A stretch of DNA of 64,000 nt, from contig JBJCIZ010001661.1 in NCBI GenBank assembly GCA_051294375.1, positions 1 to 64,000 on the forward strand, read 5' to 3'. Source of the DNA: Paraspadella gotoi (taxonomy: Eukaryota > Chaetognatha). How positions within the stretch are numbered: position 1 is the stretch's first letter; each line of letters opens with the position of its first letter. Shown one piece after another: positions 1 through 12,452 of the stretch. The notes under the pieces were generated by a model, which was not told the DNA's origin, ran no database searches, and saw only the letters and a program-made list of their open reading frames with translations. A program made the position numbers and the translations under genes.

Positions 1-3000
1 CCTATTCCTGTGCAAACCTGTGCAAATAAAAAACGATTTGTTTTAATGCTGTGCAATCCTGTGCAAAAAACAATTTGTTTGTCTCTCTGAAAAAATATAT
101 TTGCACATATTTGCACAGGAATAAAAATAGCGCAATTTAGTGCAGTTTTAACTTTGTAAAGTTTTTTCATAAAGGATTTTTATTTTTATTTTGGGCAAAA
201 CAGTTTTTATTTTGAACTTTATAAAATAATGAATAAGATATATGTAAAAGATTCATATAATTCTGTGCAATACTGTGCAAAATAAAAAAATAAATTTGCG
301 CAGAAATGCACAGGAATAAAAATAGTGCAATAAAATTTTTTGAAAACTTTTAATTTTTATGGCACAATTTTATTCCTGTGAAAATCTGTATTAAATAAAA
401 AAATAGAATTAACGATTTGTTGTAATACTGTACAAAACAAAAAAATCAATGTGAACAGATTTGCACAGGAATAAAAATAGCGCAATTATATTTTTTGAAA
501 CCTTTTACCGAATTAAACAGTAAAAAAATTACTTTTTTTTATTTAGCGTAAAAAAAGGAGAAATAACAATTTGTTGTAATGCTGTGCAATCCTGTACAAA
601 AAACAATTTGTTTGTCTTTCTTTGCAATCCTGTTCAAAATAAAAAAATCAAATTATTTAAAGATTTGCACAGGAATGCTGTCTAATCCTGTAGCAAAAAA
701 CATTTTTGTCTTCTCTGAAAAAAATAAACTTGTACAGATTTGCACAGGAATAAAAATAGCCAATATAAGTATTTAATGTGCAGTTTTTAAACTTTTTAGG
801 GGCTTTTTTATAATGAAGGATTTTAATTTTATTAGGGGCAAAAATATTTTTTATAACTTATAAAAGATGAATAGAATATATGTAAAGAACATTTTATATT
901 TGCTAAGGTTTGGCACAGCGATTAAAGAACCGTTTAAAAATAATCTGTGCAAAACTTTAAATTTTTATGGTACAATCCATATTCATGTGCAAATCTGTGA
1001 AAATAAAATGTAGAATAACGATTTGCTGTAATGCTGTATAATTCTGTTTAAAAAAAATCAATTTGAACAGAATTGCAACAGGAATAAAAATTGTACAATT
1101 AAATTCTTTGAAACCTTTAAAGATTTGCACCAGGAATAAAATAGATAAAATATTTATTTTAGTACAGTTTTAGACTTTTTTAGCCTATTTTTCATAAAGG
1201 AGTTTATTTGTTTTTATAAAAGATGGACTGGATATAGGTAAAGATATATATTATATTTTTACAGGTTTTTAACAGGATTAAAATTGTAAATGAATTATAA
1301 AATTTTAAATTGTTTTTAGCACAATCCTTTCCTGTGCAAAATCTGCTGCAATAAAATAGTAGAAATAACATTTGTTTATAATACTTGCAATCCTGTACTT
1401 TTTTTAAAAAAATTATTTGTCTCTCTGAAAATATTATTTTGCACAAATTTGCACAGGAATAAAAACAGTAGTTTAAACTTCATAAGGCTTTTTTTCACGA
1501 AGGATTCTAATCTAAATAGGCGGCAAAATTTTTTTTTTAACTTTAAAAAAATTTAATTTGAGATATATATAAAAATTTACATATTATATATACAAAGGTT
1601 TTCACAAGATTAAATAAAAAGAATAAGTGAAACTTAAATTTTTATGGCACAAATTATATTCCTGTGCAAATATGTGCAATAAAAAAATAGAATTAACGAT
1701 TTGTTGTAATGCTGTACAATCCTGTGCAAACAATTTTTTGTCTTTCTGTACAATCCTGTGCAAAAAAAATCAATTTGCACATATTTGCACAGGAAAAATA
1801 CTAGCAAAATTATAATTTTTAAAACCTTTTTACCAATTTGCACAGTAAAAAAATATTTTTTTTGATTTGTCGTAAAAAAAATGCTGTGCAATCCTGTCAA
1901 AAAAACAATTTGTTTGGTCTTCTTTGCAATCCTGTACAAAAAAAATCAATTTGTACAGATTTGTATAGAAATGCAAAAAACAAGAATCTGTGCAAACTTT
2001 AATTTTTATGGCACAATTCGTATTCTTGTACAAATCCGTGCAATAAAAAAATAATGTTTGTCTTCTGGGCAATCCTATACAAAAAAAAAAAATCAATTTG
2101 CACAGATTTGCATAGGAATAAAAAAAGCGCAATCAAATTTTTGAAACTTTTTATTGATTTGCACAGTAAAAAAATTATTTTTTNNNNNNNNNNNNNNNNN
2201 NNNNNNNNNNNNNNNNNNNNNNNNNNNNNNNNNNNNNNNNNNNNNNNNNNNNNNNNNNNNNNNNNNNNNNNNNNNNNNNNNNNNNNNNNNNNNNNNNNNN
2301 NNNNNNNNNNNNNNNNNNNNNNNNNNNNNNNNNNNNNNNNNNNNNNNNNNNNNNNNNNNNNNNNNNNNNNNNNNNNNNNNNNNNNNNNNNNNNNNNNNNN
2401 ATCCTGTGCAAAAAACAATTTGTTTATCTCTCTGAAAAAAAAAATTTGTACAGATTTTCACAGGTATAAAAACAGTGCATTATTAGTCTTTAGTGCAGTT
2501 TAGGGTATTTTTTTATAAAGGATTTGTTTTATTTTGATTAGGGGCAAAACTATTCTTTTTACTTTATAAAAGATTGAGTAGGATATATGTAAAAATACAT
2601 ATTATATTTGTAAAGGTTTGCACAGGATTAAAAATGAAAAGAATCTGAGCAAAATTTTAAATTTTTATAGCACAAAACTATTCTTGTACAAATCTATGCA
2701 AATAAAATAATAGAAATAACGATTTGTTGTAATGCTGTGCAATCTTGTGAAAAAAAATTGTTTGTCTTTCTGTGCAATCCTGTGCAAATTAAAAAAATCA
2801 ATTTGCACAGAATTGCATAGGAATAAAAATAGTGTAATTACATTTTTTTAAACCTTTTATCGATTTGCACAGGAATAAAATTAGCATAAAAATATTTATT
2901 TTAGTGCAGTTTTAACTTTTTTAGGTCTTTTTTTATAAAGGATTTTTTTTATTTTGGGCAAAACAATTTTTCTTATGAATTTTATAAAAGATTGAATGCG

Positions 3001-3175
3001 ACATAGGTAAAAGAGACATTATATTTGCACAGGTTTGCACAGGATTCTTTGCAAAATTATAAATTGTTATGGTACAATCTTATTCATGTGCAATCCTGTG
3101 AAGGAAACCTTTCACAGGAATAAAAATAACGCAATTCTAATTTTTTAAACCTTTTACCAATTTGAACGTTAAAAA
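1..3175 (+). repeat. TGTGCAAA-family repeat block, forward orientation
   Basis: Successive diverged units share an ordered set of landmarks: TTTGCACAGG doublets, a GGCACAATCCTATTCC segment, CTGTGCAAATCTGTGCAAAT, AACGATTTGTTGTAATGC, a TTTGTTTGTCT segment, AGTGCAGTTTTAACTTTTTAGG, and TTATAAAAGATTGAATAGGATATATG. Unit spacing varies from ~340 to ~600 bp because internal CTGTGCAAA blocks vary in number. I define this reading direction as forward. No gene is visible: all frames are broken and translations are of the repeat itself. Seen directly; family name unknown. Confidence 0.9.
2184..2400. other. Assembly gap (217 N)
   Basis: Run of N inside the repeat block. Sequence on both sides is the same repeat family in the same orientation, so the gap most likely hides more repeat. 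Confidence 0.99.
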
Positions 3176-3605
3176 AGAGCTAGTTTAGACGCCCCTCGGT
3201 GGGTCAGCTGGGTTAGGTGCCGGTTAAAATCGGAAGCACGGGGGGTAGGTTAACCTAGGGGTGAGGCCTGATTTTGCGCCACTGACAGGATGGGTCTCTA
3301 GCTAAAGGTAGGTTCTGACCAGCCTCTCATCAGATAAAAGATGTAAGTAAGAAAATAGAGTCTAATAAGTCTAAAGTATAGTAAAGACGGTTATGTACAA
3401 AATAAGAGGGAGGGGAGGGAGGTGTCTTGTGCCCCGACTTTTAGGTTGAGCGCGACTCTGCCCAACCCCTGGAGAGCTGAGTTGAGAGTGAATCCCTTTG
3501 TCCCTGCCTGAGGGTTGCCTGAAGGATGAGGAGGGGACGACGAGGGGATGAGGAGGAAGGGTCGACGTGGGGGAAGAGCTTTGGCGGTAAACACTCCTCT
3601 ATCTT
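3176..3605. other. GC-richer insert in the repeat block
   Basis: About 430 bp of clearly higher GC interrupts the repeat: it begins after a GTTAAAAAAGAGC segment and ends before AAATAAAATTAACGATTTG. It contains a tRNA-like stretch at its left end and a purine-rich part near 3,400-3,560. Minus-strand open frames here (67 and 81 codons) have no recognisable domain and are not called as genes. Most likely a SINE or fragment of another mobile element; identity unknown. Confidence 0.6.
3194..3266 (+). ncRNA. Degenerate tRNA-like / SINE head candidate
   Basis: A 73-nt stretch has tRNA-like spacing. A CCTC start pairs with a terminal GAGG, GGGTCAGCTGGGTTAGG resembles a D-arm/A box, GTGCCG...CGGAAGCAC can form an anticodon-like arm, and GGTTAACCTA lies where a B box would be. 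The B box is poor (no GGTTCGA) and the acceptor stem is only partly paired, so this is not a functional tRNA. A decayed tRNA-derived SINE head is the favoured reading. Confidence 0.3.
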
Positions 3606-6600
3606 AAATAAAATTAACGATTTGTTGTAAGGCTGTTTCAATCCTGTGCAAACAATTTGTTGGTCTTTCTGTGCAATCCTGTGCAAAATAAAAAAAATCT
3701 ATTTGTAAAGATTTGCACAGGAATAAAAATAGCGCAATTATAATTTTTGAAACATACTGATTTGCACAGTAAAAAATATTTTTTTTTATTTAACAAAAAA
3801 AAGTGAAATAACAATTTGTTGTAAGCTGTGCAATCCTGTGCAAAAAACAATTCATTTGTCTTTCTTTGCAATCCTGTGCAAAATAAAAAAATCAATTTGC
3901 ACAGATTTGCACAGGAAAACTGTGCAATCCTCTGAAAAAAAAATTGTTTGTATTTCTTTGCAATCCTGTGCAAAATAAAAAAATATATTTGTTCAGATTT
4001 GGACAGGAATGCTGTGCAATCCTGTACAAAAAACAATTTGTTTGTCTCTCTGAAAAAATAAACTTGTACAGGTTTGCACAGGAATAAAAATAGCACAATA
4101 TTAGTATTTAGTGCAGTTTTAACTTTTTAGGGTTTTTTTAATAAAGGATTTTTATTTTGATTAGGGGCAAACTATTTTTTTTAACTTGAAAAAAAAATTG
4201 AATAGGATTAATGTAAAAGATACACAAGATTAAAAATAAAAACAATCTGTGCAAAACTTTAAATTTTTATGGCACAATCCTATTCCTATGCAAAACTGTG
4301 CAAATAAAAGAGCAGAAATAACGATTTGTTGTAATGCTGTGCAATCCTGGGCAAAAGATTTCAATTTGCAACAATTTGCACAGGAAAAAAAATAGCGCAA
4401 TATTAGTATTTAGTGCAGTTTTAATTTTTTAGGGTAACAGTTTTTCTTTTGAACTTTATAAAAGATTGAATAGGAAATATGTAACAGATTCATATAATAT
4501 TCACATAGGTTTCCGCAGAATTAAAAGTGAAAAGATTCTGTGCAAAACTTAAAATTTTTATGCACACTCCTATTCCTGTACAAATCTGTGCAAATAAAAT
4601 AGTAGAAATAACGATAAGTTGTAATGCTGTGCAATCCTGTGCAAACAATTTGTTTGTCTTTCTGTGCAATCAGGTACAAAATAAAAAAAATTAATTCTCA
4701 CAGATTTGAACAGAAATAAAAAGAGCGCAATTATAATTTTTGAAACCTTTTACCTGTTTTTAAAGTAAATTTTTTTGTATTTATTGAAACAGATAAAAAC
4801 AAATAATTCTCACAGATTTGCACAAGAAAAATAATAGCGTAATTATTTTTTTTTAAACCTTTGACTGATTTGCAAAGGAAACAAAATAGCATAAAAATAT
4901 TTATTTTAGTGCAGTTTAAATTCTTTAGGTCTATATTTTATCAGGGGCAAAACAGTTTTTCTTTTGAACTTTATAAAAGATTGAATAGGATATTTTTAAA
5001 AGATACATATTATATTCGCACAGGTTTGCACAGGATTAAAAATGAAAAGATTCACTGCAAAACTTTAAATTTTTATGGCAAAATCCTATTCCTGTGCAAA
5101 TCTGTGCAAATAACGATTTGTTTTAATTCTTTGCATTCCTGTGCAAACAATTTGTTTGACTTTTTGTACAATCTCATGCAAAATAAAAAAATCCATTTGT
5201 ATCAATTTGTACAGGATTAAAAGTAACGCAATTAAAATTTTTGAAACATCTGACTGATTTGCACAGGATTAAAAATAGCATAGAAATATTTATTTTGTTT
5301 AGGGGCAAAATAGTTTTTCTTTTGAACTTTATAAAAGATTGAATAGGATATATCTAAAACATACATATGATATTTTCATAGGTATTTGCAAAGATTTGCA
5401 CAAGAATAAAAGTATTTTTTTGATTTAGTGTAAAAAAAAGGAGAAATAACGATTTGTTGTAATGCTGTGCAATCCTGTGCAAAAAACAATTTGTTTGTCT
5501 GTACAAAATAAAAGAATTAATTTGCACAGATTTGCACAGAAATAAAAATAGCATCAAAAATATTTTTTTTCATAAAGGATTTTTTTTTTGCACAGGTTTG
5601 CACAGGATTAAAAATGTAAATAATCGTTGCTAAACCTTAAATTTGTATGGCATACTACTATTCCTGTGCCACTCTGTGCAAATAAAAGAGTAGAAATAAC
5701 GATTTGTTATATTTTTCTGTAATACTGTGCAAAAAAACCATTTGTTTGTCTTTCTGTGCAATCCTATGCAAAAATAAAAAATAAATTTAGACAGATTTGC
5801 TCAGGAATAAAAATGGGGCAATTTAAAAAATTTGAAACCTATTACCAATTTGCACAGGAATAAAATTATAATGCATTTTTAACTTTTATAGGTATTTTTT
5901 CATAAATGATTTTTTTAATTGAAGATTGAATGGGACATACGTAAAAGATACATATTATATTTGCACAGGGTTAACAGGATTAAAAATGAATTGATCTGTG
6001 CTCCATCCTTTTCCTGTGCAATTCTGTGCAAATAAAAGAGTAAAAATGTTTATTTGTTGTAATGCTGTGAAATCCTGTGCAAACAATTTATTTGTCTTTC
6101 TAATAAAATCAATTTGCACAGATTTTCACAGAAAAAAAAATAAAGCAATTAAAATTTTTAAAACCTTTTACTGATTTGTACAGGAATAAAATAACCATCA
6201 AAAAATATTTTTTATAATATGGTTTTAACTTTTTAGGTCTATTTTCATGAAGGATTTTTTGAACTTTATAAAAGATTGAATGGGATGCATGTAAAAGATA
6301 CATATTATATTTAAACAGGTTTGCAGAGGATAAAAAATAAATTGATCTGTGAAAAACATTAATTTTAATAGCACCATCCTATTCCTGTGCAATTCTGTAC
6401 AAATAAAAGATTTAAAATAACGTTTTGTAGAAATAACAATCCTGTAAAAAATAATAAAATCAATGTGCACAGATTTGCACAGGAATGCTGTGCAATCCTG
6501 TACAAAAAACAATTTGTTTGTCTCTCTGGAGAAAAATGTGCAAAGATTTGCACAGGAATAAAAACAGTACAATATTAGTATGTAGAGCAGTTTTAACTTT

Positions 6601-8147
6601 TTATGGCTTTTTTCATGAAGGATTTTTTTTTAATAGGGAAAATATTTTTTTTTAACTTTATAAAAGATTAGGATGAAGGATTTTTATTTTGATTAGGGGC
6701 AAAATTATTCTTTTGAACTTTATAAAAGATTGAATACTATTTATGTAAAAGATTCATATAATATTCACATAGGTTTCTAAAAGATTAAAAATAAAAATAT
6801 TCTGTGCAAAATTTTAAATTTTTATAGCACAATTGTATTCCTGTGCAAATCTGTGAAAATAAAATAGTAGTAATAATGATTTGTTGTAATGCGGTGCAAT
6901 CATTTGCAAACAATTGGTTTGTCTTTCTGTACAATCCTGTGCAAAATAAAATAATCAATTTGCACAGAATTGCACAGGAATGCTGTGCAATCCTGTTCAA
7001 AAACAATTTGTTTGTCTCTCTGAAAAAATAAATTTGTACAGATAAAATAATAATATGTTATAATGCGGTGCAATCCTGTGCAAAAAATAATTTGTTTGTC
7101 TTCTTTTGCAATCCTTTGAAAAATAATAAAATCAATTTGCACAGATTTGCACAGGAATGCTGTGCAATCCTGTACAAAAAACAAATTTAATGGGATATCG
7201 GTAAGAGATACATATATTATTTGCACAGGTTTGCACAGGATAAATATTCCTGTACAAACCTGTGCAAATAAAGAGTAAAAAAAACGATTTGTTATAATAC
7301 TGTGCATTCCTGTGCAAAACAATTTGTTGTCTCTCTGAACAAATCAATTTGCACAGATTTTCACAGAAATAAAAACAGCAAAATATTAGTATTTAGTGCA
7401 GTTTTTACTATTTAGGGATTTTTTTCATAAAGGGTTTTTGAATTGAAGATTGAATGGACATACGTAAAAGATACATATTATATTTGCACAGGTTTAACAG
7501 GATTAAATATGAATTGATCTGTGCACCATCCTATTCCTGTGCAATTCTGTGCAAATAAAAAAGTAAAAATATCTATTTGTTATAATGCTGTGCAATCCCG
7601 TGCAAACACTTTATTTGTCTTTCTGTGCAATCCTGTGCAAAATAAGTTTGTACAGATTTTTACAGGAATAAAAATAGTGCAATATTAGTATTTAGTGCAG
7701 TTTTAACTTTTTATGAACGATTTTTATTTTTTAATAGTGCCAAAATGTTTTTTCAACTTTAAAAAATATTGAATAGGATATATATAAAAAATACATATTA
7801 TATTTGCAAAGGTTTGCACAGGATTAAACAGAAAGAATCTCTAAAAACATAAACATTTTTATGGCATAATCCTATACCTGCGCAAATCTGCGCCAATAAT
7901 ATAGTAGATATAACGATTTGTTGTAATGCTCAGCAATCCGGGGCAAAAAAAATTCACCGATTTACACAGGAAAAAAAATAGCGGCAATTATATTTTTTTA
8001 AAACCTTTTACCGATTTGCACAGTAAAATAAATATTTTTTTTGATTTAGCATAAAAAAAGAGAAATAATAATATGTTATAGTGCGGTGCAATCCTGTGAA
8101 AAATAATAAAATCAATTTGCACAGATTTGCACAGGAATGCTGTGCAA
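3606..8147 (+). repeat. TGTGCAAA-family repeat block, forward orientation
   Basis: Continuous forward-oriented units of the same family. Units are visible through recurrence of the ATATGTAAAAGATACATATTAT segment near 4,204, 4,478, 4,990, 5,350, 5,940, 6,290, 6,740, 7,195 and 7,460, so spacing is 260-600 bp. Blocks with extra GGAATGCTGTGCAATCC copies (for example 6,480-6,500, 6,980 and 7,155) account for the length variation. The last bases, CTGTGCAA at 8,140-8,147, are the left target duplication of the next element. No gene seen. Confidence 0.9.
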
Positions 8148-9064
8148 TAAGGCGTAGTGAAAGTTACATACGAAAATTCTAAAAGTTAATTATAAACAAC
8201 ATACCATCAGTGAACATTAATTTGTAAAAAAAATTAATTTTATGTTTTTTAATTTTCGCAGTAGGCTATATTTATATATAGTACTATCCTTATAAAATCG
8301 AAAAAATTTCAAAAATAAGCTTTTTTTAATTTTGATTACAGATTTGAATTCCTCGTCAAAAGTTGATAAAAGAAAATATAAATCATTTTAAAAAATTCTT
8401 TCATTAAGTGGGTTAAAAATTAAAAAAACTATATTTAATATATAAAAAGTTAATTTTCAACTTAAATATAGCTTTTTCTAATTTTTGACCCACTTAATGA
8501 AGGAATTTTTCAAAAAGAGTTATATTTCTTTATATCAACTTTTTATAGCGAATCCAAATCTGCAAAAAAATCTTAGAAAAAACTGTTTTGAAATTTAACA
8601 TTTATTGGTTTAGTACTAGTATAAATATAAATATAAATATAAAAATAGCGAAAAGTATAAGAAAGTTGGGAGTGGTTTCAAATTAAAGCTTATGCTTTGT
8701 AGATAATGACAGACGTATAGACATTCAATTGTAAGCATATTCCATAAACTACTTAAAATTTTTATAAAAAATTTAAAAAACTTTAATGAGCATTTAAAAA
8801 AAACCTGCCTTTATCGAATTTTACTGACCTACCACATTAAGTGTCTCATGGGTATACTGTTAAGATTTTATAGGTTTCATGAGATGGCACTTTTTTTGTT
8901 TCTTTCACATCACTCTCTGCCCTACCGTGTATGGCCTACTGCGTACAATTGTAAAATTTATTATAAATTTTTTTTATTACATAAATGTTCATTAGTATAA
9001 TGTTGTTCGTTTCTCACTTTTAGAATTTTAATTAAAGTAAATTTAGAAATTTTACTATGCCTTA
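8148..9064. mobile_element. Palindromic MITE copy 1 (hAT-like, 8-bp TSD)
   Basis: The element starts TAAGGCGTAGTGAAA and ends with the complement of TAAGGCATAGTAAAA, so the terminal inverted repeats are clear. It is flanked by the identical 8-mer CTGTGCAA at 8,140-8,147 and 9,065-9,072. The two halves are largely complementary over their full length (GACCCACTTAATGAAGGAA mirrors TTCTTTCATTAAGTGGGTT), so the element is nearly one long palindrome. It has no coding capacity and must move with enzymes supplied elsewhere. An 8-bp duplication is typical of hAT and a few other superfamilies; hAT is an inference. This copy is longer than the other two because of a ~300-bp internal insert. Confidence 0.85.
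8629..8930. other. ~302-bp insert inside MITE copy 1
   Basis: In the copies at 15.1 and 30.0 kb the sequence reads directly from TATAAATAT into GGCCTACTGCG. Here these flanks are separated by ~302 bp of unrelated, less AT-rich sequence. The palindromic partner on the left arm also lacks it, so it is an insertion and not a deletion in the other copies. There is no clear terminal inverted repeat and only TAT-scale flanking identity. Origin unknown. Confidence 0.75.
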
Positions 9065-12000
9065 CTGTGCAATCCTGTACAAAAAACAATTTGTTTGTCT
9101 CTCTGAAAAAAAATGCACAGATTTGCTCAGGAATAAAAACAGTACAATATTAATATGGAGTGCAGTTTAATTTTTATAGATTTTTTCATGAAGAATTTTT
9201 ATTTTTATTAGGGAAAATATTTTTTTAACTTTATATAAGATTAGGATAAGGATTTTATTTTGATTAGGGGCAAAATTATTCTTTTGAATTTTATAAAAGA
9301 TTCAATGGGGTATAGGTAAAAGATACTTATTATATTTGCACAGGTTTACACAGGATTAAAATTGTAAAGAAACTTTGAAAAAATTTAAATTGTTAAGGCA
9401 AAATCCAGCAAAGCTGTGCAAATAAAGAGTAAAAATAATGATTTGTTATAATAATTACAATCCTGTGCAAAAAAGATTGCTTTGTCTGTTTTGAAAAAAA
9501 TCATTTTGTACAGATTTGTACAGGAATGAAAACAGCACAATATTAGTATTTAGTGCAAATTTAACTTTTTAAGGCTTTTTTCATGAATGATTTTTAATTT
9601 GATTAGAGGCAAATTATTCTTTTGAATTTTTTGAAAGATTTAATGGGATATAGGTAAAAGATACATATTATATTTGCACAGGTTTGCATAGGATTAAAAT
9701 TATAAAAAAAAATTTTAAAAATTTTAAATTGTTATGGCACAATCCTATTCCTGTGCAAACCTGTGCAAACAAAAGAGTAAAAATATCTATTTGTTATAAT
9801 GCTTTATTTGTCTTTCTGTGCAATCCTGTGCAAAATAATAATTTGCACAGATTTTTACAGAATAAAAAAACAATTAAAATTCTTGAAACCTTTTACCGAT
9901 TTGGACAGAATAAAATTACTGTCAAAAACTATTTTTTATATCGAGTTTAAACTTTTTAGGTCTTTTTTTCAAGAAATGATTTTTCGAACTTTATAAAAGA
10001 TTGAATGGGATGCATATAAAAGATACATATTATATTTAAACAGGTTTCCAGAGGTTAAAAATAAATTTATCTGTAAAAAATATTACTTATTAAAGCACCA
10101 TCCTATTCCGTGTAATTCTGTGCAAATATAACATTTAAAATAACGTTTGTTATAATGCTTTTCAAAAAAAATAATATATTTTTCTCTCTAAAAAAATCAA
10201 TTTGCACAGATTTGCACAGGAATAAAAATATCACAATATTAGTATTTAGTACAGTTTTATTTTGAACTTTATAAAAGATTGAATAATATTTATGGAAAAG
10301 ATTCATATAATATTCACATAGGTTTCTACAAGATTAAAAATAAAAATATTCTGTGCAAAATTTTAAATTTTTATAGCACAATTGTGTTCCTGTGCAAATC
10401 TGTGCAAAAAAATAGTAGTAATAATGATTTGTTGTAATGCGGTGCAATCATTTGCAAATAATGGTTTGTCTTTCTGTGCAATCCTGTGCAAAATAAAATA
10501 ATCAATTTGCACAGAATTGCACAGGATTGCTGTGCAAACAATTGGTTTGTCTTCTGATGCAATCCTGTGCAAAATAAAATTATCAATTTGCACAGAATTG
10601 CACAGGATTGCTGTGCAATCCTGTTCAAAAACAATTTGTTTGTCTCTCTGAAAAAATAAATTTGTACAGACTTTATAGGAATAAAAATAAGTGCAATATT
10701 AGTATTTAGTGCAGTTTTTAACTTTTTATGAACGATTTTTATTTTTATTAGTGGCAAACGTTTTTTTAACTTTAAAAAATATTGAATAAGATATATATAA
10801 AAAATACATATTATATTTGCAAAGGTTTGCACAGGATGAAAAATAAAAAGAATCGGTGAAAAATTAAGATTTGCACAGGAATGCTGTGCAATCCTAGTAC
10901 AAAAAACAATTTGTTTGTCTCTCTGAAAAAAAAATTTTCACAGATTTGCACAGGAATAAAAACAGTACAATATTTTTATTTAGTGCAGTTTTAACTTTAA
11001 TGGCTTTTTTTATTAAGAGTTTTTATTTTTATTAGGGAAAATATTTTTTTTACTTATAAAAGATTTGGATGAAGGATTTTTTATTTGATTAGGGGAAAAA
11101 TTATTCTTTTTTATATTTTATAAAAGATTTAATGAGATATAGGTAAAGATACTTATTATATTTGCACAGGTTTGCACAGATTAAAATTAAAAGAATCTTT
11201 GAAAATTTTAAATTGTTATGGCACAATCCTATTCCTGTGCAAACCTGTGCAAAAAAAGAGTAAAAATAACGAGTTGTTATAATACTGTGCAATCCTGTGC
11301 AAAAAAATATATTTTGTCTCTTTGAAAAAATTATTTTGCACAGATTTTCACAGGAATAGAAACAGCACAATATTAGTATTTAGTGCAGTTTTACTTTTTA
11401 AGCTTTTTTATGAAGGATTTTTAATTTGATTAGGGCAAAATTATTCTTTTGAATTTTTAAAAGATTTAATGGGATATCGGTAAGAAATACATATTTTATT
11501 TTCACAGGTTTGCACAGGATAAATATTCCTGTACAAACCTGTGCAAATAAAATAGTAAAACTAACGATTTGTTTATAATACTGTGCATTCCTGTGCAAAA
11601 AACAATTTGTTTGTCTCTCTGAACGATTCAATTTGCACAGATTTCACAGAAATAAAAAGCAGCTAATCATTAGTATTTAGTGCAGTTTTTACTATTTAGG
11701 GATTTTTTTCATAAAGGTTTTTTGAATTGAAGATTGAATGGGACATACATAAAAGATACATATTATATTTGCACAGGTTTAATAGGATTAAAAATGAATT
11801 GATCTGTGCACCATCCTATTCCTGTGCAATTCTGTGCAAATAAAAAAGTAAAAATATCTATTTTTTTTTAATGCTGTGCAATCCTGTGCAAACACTTTAT
11901 TTGTCTTTCTGTGCAATCCGGTGCAAAATAAATTTGCACAGCTTTTTACAGGAATAAAAATAAATCAATTAAAATTCTTGAAACCTTTTACCGATTTGCA

Positions 12001-12277
12001 CAGGAATAAAATTACTGTCAAAAATTATTTTTTTTAATGAAGTATTAACTTTTTAGGTCTTTTTTATGAAAGATTTTTTGAACTTTATAAAAGATACATA
12101 TTATGAAAGATACATATTATATTTGAACAGGTTTCCAGAGGATTAAAAATAAATTTATTTGTAAAAAATATTAATTATTAAAGCACCATCCTATTCCTGT
12201 GTATATCTGTACAAATATAAGATTTAAAATAACGTTTTGTTGTAATGCTTTGCAAAAAAATATTCTATTTATCTCTC
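9065..12277 (+). repeat. TGTGCAAA-family repeat block, forward orientation
   Basis: Forward-oriented units continue after the MITE, resuming the interrupted GCTGTGCAATCCTGTACAA sequence exactly. Near 10,440-10,630 a ~110-bp subunit (AATTGCACAGGATTGCTGTGCAA) is tandemly repeated. The block from about 10,870 to the gap is the left arm of a large imperfect palindrome. No gene seen. Confidence 0.9.
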
Positions 12278-12377
12278 NNNNNNNNNNNNNNNNNNNNNNN
12301 NNNNNNNNNNNNNNNNNNNNNNNNNNNNNNNNNNNNNNNNNNNNNNNNNNNNNNNNNNNNNNNNNNNNNNNNNNNNN
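12278..12377. other. Assembly gap (100 N)
   Basis: Exactly 100 N, the usual size for a gap of unknown length. The repeat family is forward before it and reverse after it. Confidence 0.99.
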
Positions 12378-12452
12378 AGAGACAAATTGTTTTTTGCACA
12401 TGATTGCACAGTATTACAACAAATTGTTATTTTTACTCTTTTATTTGCACAG
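12378..12452 (-). repeat. Short reverse-oriented TGTGCAAA stub
   Basis: AGAGACAAATTG, TTGCACATGATTGCACAG and TATTTGCACAGG follow in reverse-family order before the GC-rich block interrupts. Confidence 0.85.
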
